NCBI GenBank assembly: GCA_037176705.1
Contig: CM073891.1
Coordinates: 51,648,571 to 51,712,570 of the forward strand
DNA length: 64,000 nt
Origin: Molossus alvarezi
Lineage: Eukaryota > Chordata > Mammalia > Chiroptera > Molossidae
Direction: 5' to 3'
Under the pieces are notes generated by a model. It was not told where the DNA came from and made no database searches. It saw nothing but the letters and a program-made list of their open reading frames with translations. Position 1 is the first letter of the stretch; every line of letters begins with the position of its first letter. Shown one piece after another: positions 55,174 through 64,000 of the stretch. Both the position numbers and the translations under genes were made by a program.

Positions 55174-57332
55174 GCCCACTTCCGGTCAAGATGGCGGTGT
55201 AGCTAAATGCGGTATCGCATCCTCCCACAACCACATCAAAGTTACAACTAAACTATAGAACAACCATCATTCAGAACTGCCTGAAATCAAGCTGAATGGA
55301 AGTCCTACAACTACGGAATTAAAGCAGCAGCCACATCCAGACTGGTAAGAGGAGCGGAGGCTCTACAGGCTGGTCCCACACCCATGTGTGGCAGATAAAA
55401 ATCAGGAGGATACCTCAGCTGGGAAAGTCCTCCCTGAGGACTGAGGGGGTCCCCATCCCACACCAGGTGTCCCGCTCAGGGTTCCAGTGCCAGAAAGAGA
55501 AGTCCCAATAACTGCTGGCTTGAAAACCAGCAGGAACTAAGGCTCAGGGAAGCTGACATGGTTGCAGCCCTAGGCAGCTTTTTAAAGAGCCTGCACACAA
55601 ACTTATTGTAATCACTCCCTCTAAGCTTGGAGGGGAGACAGCTCGAGGGGTGCCAGAGACATACAGGGAAGAACTGAGCTGTTTGGTACTGGAGCGCGGA
55701 CTTTCTCCGGGACAAACGTGCTCTCAGAGGACTTTGTTCCTTTGGTGAACCCTTCCCTGGGGCAGCAGACAGAAGCCATATCTGGGACTCCAGCAACCTG
55801 GCTCACACTGGTAGCCTCACCCTGGTGATTCCCTTAGGCCCCGCCCCACCCCACCCAACTTTCAGGCCCATCCAAGCTGTTGCCTCTTGCTTAACCATAG
55901 GTTTGGCCTGTCTTGGATCTTGCTTCAGGTTTTTCCTAAATTCTTTCAAACATCTGGTTTCAGATAGCCCCATACCACTCGTTAAGTAATACACAGAAAC
56001 AAACACAGGCAGGCAGCCAAAATGAGGAGACAAAGAAACAAGTCCCAAATGAAAGAACAGAACAAAACCCCAAGAAAAGAACTAAGCTAAATGGAGATAA
56101 GCAACCTAACAGATGCTGAGTTCAAAATACTGCTTCTAACGATGCTCAATGAACTTAGTTAGAACCTCAGCGATCTCAGTGAGGGCCTCAAGAGCATAAA
56201 AAAGGACCAGTCAGAAATGATAGATGCACATTCAGAAATGAAGGAGGCATTAACTGAAATAAAGAATAATTTACACAGATTCAATAGTAGAGTACATAAA
56301 TCCAAGAAGCGAACCATCAATTTGCACTATAAGGAAGTAAAAAAAAAAAAACACCCAATCAGAACAGCAAAAAGAAAAAAGAAGCCAAAAAAATGAGGAT
56401 AGTGTAAGGAGCCTCTGGGACAACTTCAAGCATGCCAACATTAGCATCATGGGGGTGCCAGAAGGAGAAGTGCGAGAACAAGAAATTGAAAACCTGTCTG
56501 AAACAATAATGGCAGAATACTTCCCTAACTTGTTGAAGGAAACAGACGTACAAGTCCAGGAAGCACAGAGACCCAAATAAGATGAACCCCAAGAGGCCCA
56601 CACCAAGACACATTATCATCAAAATGCAAAAAGGTTAAAGACAAAGAGAGAATCTTAAAAGCAGCAAGAGAAAGGCAACTAGTTACCTGCAAGGGAGTTC
56701 CCATTAGGCTGTCAGCTGATTTCTCAAAAGAAACTTTGCAGGCCAGAAGGGAGTGGCAAGAAATATTCAGAGTGATGAAAAGCAAGAACCTACAACCAAG
56801 ATTACTCTATCCTGCAAAGCTGTCATTTAGAATCGATGGCCATATAAATATTTTCCCAAACAAAAAAAAGTTAAAGGAGTTCATCACCACCAAACCGTTA
56901 CTATATGAAATGATGAAGGTCTTTTTAAAGAAAAAAATAAAATATATAAACAAACAAATGGCAATGAATACATATCTATCAACAATGGAATCTACAAACA
57001 AAATGGACAGGTAGAACAGAAACATTCTCATAGATACAGAGAACATTTTGTTGGTTTCCAGATGGGAGGGGGGTTGGGGGAATGGGTGAAAAAGGTGAAG
57101 GGATTAAGAGGTACAAATTCATTGCTAGACTGACAAACCTCAAAGGGAAAGGGGTTGGGGGCTGGGAAGAAATAAACCAAAGAACTTATATGCATAACCA
57201 ATGGACACAGAGAATAGTGTGGGAAAAGGTGGGGGGGGGACGGTAGTGGGGAGGAGGGGGTTAATGGGGGGAAAATGAGGAACATCTGTAATACATTCTA
57301 CATTCAACAATAAAGACATTTAAAAAAAAAAA
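55174..57332 (+). mobile_element. HAL1-like element, copy B, inserted in the full-length L1
   Basis: Starts GCCCACTTCCGGTCAAGATG and ends in (A)n. Flanked by AAAAGACTTAAATGT at 55159-55173 and 57333-57347, which is L1 ORF2 sequence duplicated on insertion. 2159 bp: closely similar to copy A but lacking about 500 bp of the 5'UTR (corresponding to about 44360-44930). No ORF2 is present. Confidence 0.92.
56020..57012 (+). pseudogene. ORF1 remnant of HAL1 copy B
   Basis: Starts MRRQRNKSQMKEQNKTPRKE then stops. Later pieces: NISIMGVPEGEVREQEIENL (RRM) and 56736-57014 (ARREWQEIFRVMKSKN..FITTKPLLYEMMKV, C-terminal domain). More frame changes than copy A. Confidence 0.8.
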
Positions 57333-58564
57333 AAAAGACTTAAATGTAACTCATGAATCCATAAAAATCCTAGAAGAAACTGCAGACAACAAAATTTTAG
57401 ACATCATACGCAGCAGAATTTTCACTGATACATCACCTAAGGCAACAGAAACAAAAGAGAACATGAACACATGGAACTACATCAAACTCAAAAGCTTCTA
57501 CACAGCAAAAAATACAATCATCAAGATGAAAAGGCATTCGACTATATGGGAGAGCATAATTGCCAATGATATATCAGATAAGGGGTTAATTTCCAATATA
57601 TATAGAGTGCTCATCCAATGCAACAAAAGGAAGACAAAGAACCCAATGGAAAAATGGGCAGAGGAACTAAATACACACCTCTCCAAACAGGACATACAAA
57701 TGGCTAAGAGACATATGAAGAAATGCTCAACATCACTAATCATCAGAGAGTTGCAAATTAAAACGACAACGAGGTATCACCTCGCACCTGTCAGAATGGC
57801 CACCATCAACAAATCATCAAGCAACAAGTGTTGGCAAGGGTGTGGAGAAAAGGGGACTCTAGTACACTGCTGGTGGGAATGCAGACTGGTGCAGCCACTA
57901 TGGAAAACAATATGGTGTTACCTCAAAAAATTAAAAATTGAACTTCCGTTTGACCCAGTGATCCCACTTCTAGGAATATACCCTAAGAAGCCTGTAACAC
58001 AAATCAGAAAGAATATATGTACCCCCATGTTCATAGCAGCACTATTGATAATAGCTAGTATCTGGAAACAGCCTAAGTGTCCATCAGTAGATGAATGGAT
58101 AAAAAAGCAGTGGTACATATACACAATGGAGTACTATGAAGCTGTAAGAAAGAAAGATCTCTTATCCTTTGAGACAACATGGAGGGACCTGGAAAGTATT
58201 ATCCTAAGCGAAACAAGCCAAACAGAGAAAGACAAGTATCATATCATCTCACTTATTTGTGGAATAGAATGAACATAACAGTCAGAGGAACGGGGTAGTC
58301 CCAAAGACGTGGAAGTGGGGTACAGACTGACAATCCCCAGAAGAGGGGGTGGTGGGGGAAGAGATAAACCACAGAACATATATGCATGTATGCATGAACA
58401 ATGGACATGAACAATAAAGCTGGGGACAGAGTAGGGAAGGAAGGGGAGGGGGGAATCAGTGGGGGAAAGAGTAGAAACATCTGTAACAAAAATAAATTAA
58501 TTAATAAAAAATAAATAAAATTAAATTAAATTTAAAAAATAATAATAAAAAATAAAAGCACCCA

Positions 58565-58960
58565 AATCTGGGATTCTTTAACTTTAATGAGCATACGGGT
58601 CATCTGAGGATCTTGTTAAACCATAGAGTCTGGTTCACCACCCAGGTGTACATTTTTTTTTTTTTTAATCCTCACTAGAGGATATTTTTCTATTTATCTT
58701 CAGGTAGAGAGAGAGGGACAGAGGAGAAACATCAATGTGAGAGGGACACATCAACTGGTTGCCTCCCAGATGACCCCGACCAGGGCCAGGGATGAACTGC
58801 AACCAAGGTACGTGCCCTTGGCTGGAATCGAACTCAGAACTCATTGGTCTGAGGGCTAGCGCTCTACAGCTGAGCCAAGCCGGCCAGGGTGCAGGTGTAC
58901 GTTTTAACAAGCTCCTAAGTAATGCTGTTGCTGCTAGTCCATCAATGATGTTCTGAATAA
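58565..58960 (+). mobile_element. MER5-like hAT MITE interrupted by a Ves
   Basis: Left: GGGATTCTTTAACTTTAATG, then ATCTGAGGATCTTGTTAAAC. Right, after the SINE: GTTTTAACAAGCTCCTAAGT, then AATGCTGTTGCTGCTAGTCC. The MER5 order is preserved; the L1 at 49645 was inserted at its left edge. Confidence 0.7.
58652..58890 (-). mobile_element. Ves SINE with short target-site duplication
   Basis: Flanked by CAGGTGTAC at 58643-58651 and 58892-58900. Tail complement TTAATCCTCACTAGAGGATA, head complement GCTGAGCCAAGCCGGCCAGG. Confidence 0.92.
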
Positions 58961-59319
58961 CAAAATTCTCCTACTTAATGCTGGGATCTTTGCACCTGTG
59001 CACTGCTACCTTCCTTTCACCACAGAGAGGGCCAGGCAGGGATAGGCTTAGATAAGCTAGCTGTGGAGATACCCCAGATCTGAAGGTCTAAGTTCAGAGA
59101 GAAATCTAAAATGGGGGTTAGCACTGATTTCATAAGTGAGAACCAGGCTATGGGCCACAAGTAGCAGACCACAGAAAAATAGGCACTGAAGGGAGGAAAT
59201 TTTAGAAAAAGAAAAAGGCTCTTATCTCAGCACTTCTAGAAAGCAGAGTCTGGGCAAAGATTAAAGTACTGACCCTTTTAGGAAAGATGAAAACACAAGA
59301 CAAGAAATAAGGTAAAGCA

Positions 59320-59385
59320 AGGCAGTGAATCAGAATCTGCATTTTAACAAGATCCCTGGATGATTCATGTGCACACTGTTCTAGC
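59320..59385 (+). repeat. MER5-like fragment
   Basis: GTGAATCAGAATCTGCATTT, then TAACAAGATCCCTGGATGAT and TCATGTGCACA: a common hAT-Charlie interior. Confidence 0.6.
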
Positions 59386-60123
59386 TACCATATGTTTTAA
59401 ATAGAGTTGTTTTCTTTCTTTTCTTTGTAACTGAGTTACTGAGTTTCAGACTTGTGTTGATTTGGTGCAGAGCAGAGACTTACCTCCAAGATGCAAGAGG
59501 CAAAGTGGAAGGAGTACAAGAGTCCTCCAAAATAGACCTAATTTGTGCAAATCACAGCACAGTGATCTCAATAAAATAAATGGCCATCCTAAATCAAGAT
59601 CTTCTTTACATATGTTCAAACTTTCAGTGTTTTACTTTACATGACTCCAGTAACAGTATTAGAGATCTATATAATAGGAGATGAAAAAAGATGTGGTCTT
59701 TCTAGAAAAATTTTTTAAATCTATAAGATGTTCAAGGTATATAATCCATATGCCCCTAAATCACTAATTCCAAGTTCTGTTATGATAGGATGTTTTTGCA
59801 GTTATTTCTTAGAATTTTTAAATTCTGTCCTAGAAATGAAAATGAAGCATATTGACATCCCACATATTTTCTTCTAAGGAAGGAATCTTGTTTAGATATG
59901 TTTATAAACAGAAGATATAGTCCTATTTCTTACAAGCATTTACACATGGAATTACACATGGAATTCCAAAGACTGTCTCAACTGTTAACAATAGTTATAT
60001 CTGGGAAATGTAACTGTATAAAGTTCTTCTTATTAAAACTTAGGCACATGTTAATTTTTTAATTTTAAAAACTATTTTAATTTTTTAAAAATCTGTCCTC
60101 ACTCTGATTTTAATATTATTGTT

Positions 60124-60335
60124 CTACCCTGGCTCTTTTGGTTGGATCTTCATACTGTCACCAAACATGGCAGGTTGCATTCCTGATCAGGGCACATACC
60201 CAGGTTGCAAGTTCGATCCCTGGTCAGGATATACGTAGGAGGCAGCAGATCAATGTTTCTCTCTCACATCAATGTTTCTCTCTCTATCTCAAAAAAAAAA
60301 AAAAAAAAAAAAAACAATAAAGAAATAAATAAAAT
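60124..60335 (+). mobile_element. Ves-family SINE, rearranged head
   Basis: TACCCTGGCTCTTTTGGTTG start, body CAAGTTCGATCCCTGGTCAG, CACATCAATGTTTCTCTCTC, then about 24 A and (AATAAA)n. The head region differs from the other copies. Confidence 0.82.
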
Positions 60336-62799
60336 AAAAATAAGGAGTTTAAAAATATATATACTGCTCAAGCGTTAAAGTCTGTTGGATGCAAGTAGAC
60401 AATTGTTAGGGTTAAAGGTCAGAAACTAAGTCGGGCTTTGATTTTGGATGCCAATTTGAACAAACTGTGTTTAACTTGATAGCCAATTTTTTCAGTGTAA
60501 TAACATGATCTGAGTGTGACTTAGAAAAATTGATCAGAAGTCTTGATTAGAATAAAATGGTTTTAGGAAAGACTGAAGAGACTGATAAGAGAGTGAGTGG
60601 AACACAATATAAGGTAGAGAGAAAAACAGAAAGGAAGATACAAATGTGTTGACAAGGAAGAAATGATCTGATTTACTGATTGTAAGAGATTTAATAAAGG
60701 ACTCTAAAGTTTTCTATTATTTTTAACTTTGGCCTAGCATCACCTCAGTGTTCTCACGGATTGAGGGATGTGTGAATGAATTTGGCTTTCACCCTGTTAA
60801 GTTTGAATCTCCAGATAGTTCTCTACTTATTTTATCAAGTAGAAAATTGAAAATAGAGAGCAGGAAGTCCAGAGAAGATTAGAAATTATTCAGTTGGAGG
60901 TAATTGTAAAGGTTGTTAAATGCCAACTTAAGTGTATTTATTTTCTTGGCAATGCTGTAGTATACAGATGTATGACATGCATGTATATGATTAACTGCTA
61001 CAATTATTTCCAGTGACTTCATTGTTTTTGTTTCATGCATTGGTGTACAGCGGCTGGTCTTGTTACCCAAATACATTTATTCTTTCATTCTTCCCTTTCT
61101 TCCTTCATTATCCAATCAATAGTATTTGACTATTACATGTTCAGGTCTATACGAATTACAGTGTGATACAGGGGTGAATTAAATAGAATTCTTGTCCTCA
61201 AAGGATTTAGTTTAGTTGAGGAATAAGAAGTCATTGTTAATAAATCTGGTTTTGGAATTATCATTTGAATTTTCTATTGTTAATAAATTTGTGGTCAAGG
61301 CTCACTTTGAAATCAGGAATAATCAGCAAATTTATTTATCAAAAAACATTAGAGCCATTTGGCAAGTACATATGAGAAGAGAAAATTATTTAGGAGTCTG
61401 CATTCATGAGAAATAAGAATCATACCTTAGCAATAATTGCCCTTCTGTGAACAATCGTTTTGCAATTTGGTACATAAAACAATTTGGACAATGTTACTTG
61501 TTTATAATAAAAGTGAAGTTTTGTAATATTTAAATTGTATTTCTAATTCTTGAACTGGACATGCTATGCTACTGTCTAAATTTGTTTTAATAAATCACAT
61601 TAGATTTACTACATCTGTAATTTGGAGACTGACTTCCATATTGCCAAGTATTTTTTAGTACTTCTTTCCTTTCCCATGTAGGTAATATCACCCACTCTGT
61701 GGCCCACCTTACCCCACTATCTAAGCACACAATGTGTTCAAGTTCTGGAAGGATGCTACCGTTAGAAGCATGTATCGGCAAACTGCCCCCTCCCTTCCGA
61801 GCCCTCCACAACCATTTTGAGTCTGTTTTCAATTTCATTTGTCCTGGTGACCCATAAAAAGTCAGCACCAGGAAGAGGAAGCTGAGAAAGGGAGGGAAAT
61901 TCTAGAATCAGAAAGGACTGTGTCCTCCTGTAACCTTTCTCCCCCACATGCAAATACCTCATTGGCTTGTCCTCTCCCCTACCAGGGACTAAACTGGGGC
62001 CTTTGGCTGGAACCCAACAGGACAGAAAAGGTGGGTAAGTCAGCAGGCAGATAAATACTGGCTGAATGGGCACAAAGGTCCTGGGTTCAACAGTTCTATT
62101 GCCTCCCCCCATGAAGCCCGAAACCAGTGACCCCTGGGTGGGTGGGAAAAGCAGCTAATCAAACTGCACAGTTTGCTCAGGGCACTAGGACCTGGCTGTG
62201 GACCAACAACAGGAACAGGAGCCTTGCTTACCCTTTAGATTTGAGACTGGTTTTCCTACACCCCACACACAGAGACACCCCACTCTGCACCTATGCTTCT
62301 TCTTCCCTATACTTTCTCCCTCTTCCTCTCCCTTTCCTTCTCCCTCTCAATATACTCTATGTTGTGTAGTGCCAGCTCCTTGTGGGGCTGACGTAGAGAC
62401 CAGACACTGACTGAACTCACCCTCTCCCTCTCCTCCCTGTACGCTCTAATCCTCAGAACCAGGGACAGGTAGGAAAAAAACAGACTCTGAAGCAAGTGGG
62501 TGAGAATCTAAGTGCCCAGACACCCATGCCCTGGGCCATCGGGTCTCTGGCTCACCATGCGACTTTGCATAAGCCAGGGACTCTGTTCCCAATGTCAGGA
62601 TTGAATTACCTGATCTTCAGGATGGTCCCAGCTCATGGACATCCGAGTTCTTTGTTGTGGGACCAGGATAGGCTGCGCTTTCTGTCATTCTTCTTCACTG
62701 TGGCTGTGCAGGTCCCCTCACCTCCCTGGAACTCTGCATGTTGGAATGAGGGAGTATGGAAGGGGAAAGACACAGTGGGCTTCGGCATAGGGGGAGGGG
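60336..62799. other. No recognised gene
   Basis: AT-rich to about 61600, then more GC-rich and pyrimidine-rich (62280-62450). No exon with paired splice sites and family resemblance. Confidence 0.5.
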
Positions 62800-62960
62800 G
62801 TCTGAATCTGCCCTCTGTCACTAAAAGGTTGCATGCCCTAGGTGATTTACTTTGCTGCACTGAGCTTGTTTTCCCCCATCAGTAAAATGCAGATAACACC
62901 TGCCTCAGGTGTTACAGGTTATAGGCCTACCTGGGAACACTTTGTTAAAGGTCCAGCAGA
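62800..62960 (+). repeat. MIR SINE
   Basis: TGCCCTCTGTCACTAAAAGG, CCTAGGTGATTTACTTTGCT, CCATCAGTAAAATGCAGATA and ACACCTGCCTCAGGTGTTAC follow the MIR core (ctgggcaagttacttaacctct ... catctgtaaaatggggataa ... tacctacctcatagggtt). Confidence 0.75.
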
Positions 62961-63931
62961 CAACAGCGAGTGGGTGAATAAACTGCCTCCACTGGATGTT
63001 GCCAGAGAAAGTATTTGCAATACTTGGGGCATACATACACCAAAAATATTCTTTGTTGTTTATCTGCAATTTAAATTAAACTGGGTGTCCTGTATTTTAT
63101 TTTGCATCTTGCTACATATATGTCATACTGGGGAAGGTCTCTAGAAGTCCCAAGTAGGGGGCTGAAAACTCTGTCCAGGGGTCAAATCCTGCCCACAGCT
63201 CCATTTTGGCCTTAGCCCATGAGCTAAGAATGGATTTTACTTCTTTACATGGCTATAAAAATAAGGAAAAAGAGGAGGGGGAGTGTGAGGGAGGAGGAGG
63301 CTGTGTGTCTGAGAGTGTATGCCTGAGCTTCCAAAGCCTAACATATTTACCTTTATTATCTTGGCCCATTAAAAAAAGAGTTTGCTGACACACAGTCGGT
63401 AAGGGACTAAGAGTTTTCAATATTTGTATACCTATTCTAAGCCAGATGGGATGGTAAAATAGAAAAGTCAAGAAAAGTTAAGTCCCTGGCAGGGGGAGGC
63501 ACAGAAAAGCATGGGCCAGGCTGACAGAAAAAGCCCTGTGAGAAAGGCGTGCTCACTCATCTGCCCATTTAAGGGGCCCTCCACCCCCAAAGATCTGCTT
63601 GGTTCCTCCTTCCTCCCTCACTGCCTGGAGTCTTTCAGCCAGGTCTTCCCGTAAAAGTTCACCAGGTGTCCTAAAGTCCAAGGGAGGTCTCTAGGGTCTC
63701 TTTCACGGCCACTCCTTTCTGCATTGACCTGGGGCCTGGGAGAGAAATCAAGGTAAAGGAGTTTCTGCAAGATCCCAGAGGGCAGGATGACCTACTGGCC
63801 TGTCTCTTTAAATTTCAGGTAATTTGGGAGGAGAGAGGGAGTTTGCACAGCTCCCTAGGAGCTCCTGCCTGAGGGGCCCAGTGAGTGAGTCCCAGCTCTG
63901 CCAAGTGTAACAAACTCACCTCTCTCTGCAG

Positions 63932-63974
63932 TCTGGCTGGGGCGCCTCCCCAGACATCTGTGTGGGTCAGGGAG
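63932..63974 (+). other. Exon-like segment at the right edge (very tentative)
   Basis: 43 nt between an acceptor-like CCTCTCTCTGCAG and a donor-like GAG|GTAAGA in a GC-rich part. No family resemblance can be judged from 14 codons. May be chance. Confidence 0.15.
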
Positions 63975-64000
63975 GTAAGACAGGGGACCACGACAGGGAG

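Larger units (their letters stand above)
52530..58272 (+). pseudogene. ORF2 remnant of the full-length L1 (endonuclease, RT, C-terminal domain)
   Basis: Order of pieces: endonuclease start (LNVNGLNAPIKRHRVADWIR), the piece at 52777-53007 (FVNTYAPNIGAPTYI), 53045-53470, RT fingers ([20 protein letters not shown] by frame), RT palm at 54518-54883 with the intact catalytic box [10 protein letters not shown], then a deletion of about 255 bp at about 54935 by comparison with 4991-5249. HAL1 copy B interrupts after [12 protein letters not shown]. The C-terminal 270 codons (57463-58272) stay open and include C-x3-C-x7-H-x4-C at [18 protein letters not shown]. Several stops and shifts inactivate it. 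Confidence 0.9.
49645..58553 (+). mobile_element. Full-length L1 with target-site duplication, interrupted by a HAL1
   Basis: Starts CCAGAAGATGGCGGTGCGCT and ends in an A-rich tail. Direct repeats AAAAGCACCAAATCTGG (49628-49644) and AAAAGCACCCAAATCTGG (58554-58571) frame the whole unit. Inside are a 5'UTR with tandem monomers, ORF1 and ORF2 remnants and a 3'UTR. Without the HAL1 it is about 6.7 kb. Frameshifts, stops and a deletion show it cannot move. Confidence 0.93.

Noticed and set aside
1300..60335. tRNA genes suggested by GGTTCGATTCC-like boxes
   Set aside because: All lie in Ves SINE heads, which are tRNA-derived but not tRNA genes.
62127..62885. Plus-strand frames as a gene near the right edge
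   Set aside because: One overlaps a MIR; the rest have no splice sites or recognisable domains.

Overview
This is a mammalian nuclear window, almost certainly from a yangochiropteran (vesper-type) bat. The organism call rests on about twenty tRNA-derived SINEs of the Ves family (tail complement of the form 'AATCCTCACCCGAGGATAT', body with GGCTCAGTGGTTAGAG / GGTTCGATTCCCGG), young L1s, and two half-L1 (HAL1-like) elements. No bacterial or viral genes are present. Nearly all long ORFs are repeat remnants or chance; the real genes are small exons flanked by AG/GT splice sites.

Gene layout, all on the minus strand. Right to left: a CpG-rich promoter and exon 1 of GSAP (gamma-secretase activating protein) near 42 kb, then GSAP exons 2 to 8 at 32.6, 31.6, 29.3, 28.9, 23.6, 19.8 and 18.3 kb. 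Exon 9 and later exons are not seen. Instead, from 15.3 to 12.5 kb there is a direct duplication of a promoter-like block with CCAAT boxes and an RFX-type X-box, and at 1.83-1.99 kb the first coding exon of CCDC146, also on the minus strand. From memory, human CCDC146 and GSAP lie tail to tail on opposite strands, so finding CCDC146's 5' end behind the 5' half of GSAP on one strand points to an inversion (or a misassembly) that splits GSAP. GSAP also has a one-base frame break at the exon 2/3 junction. At the left edge two phase-compatible minus-strand exons encode a coiled-coil segment I cannot name.

Repeat layout. 3.9-6.6 kb: a 5'-truncated L1 behind a Ves. 16.5-17.9 kb: a young L1 inside an old L1. 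36.2-36.6 kb: a mariner-like MITE split by a Ves. 43.6-46.2 kb: a complete HAL1-like element with target-site duplication. 46.8-47.3 kb: a roughly 480-bp purine microsatellite. 47.3-48.9 kb: minus-strand L1/HAL1 5' parts. 49.6-58.6 kb: a full-length but dead L1 with six 73-bp monomers in its 5'UTR, into which a second HAL1-like element is inserted with its own duplication. 59-64 kb: no recognised gene.

Names come from recalled protein and repeat families; no database search was possible. Coordinates of splice junctions are read directly; ends of old repeats are approximate.
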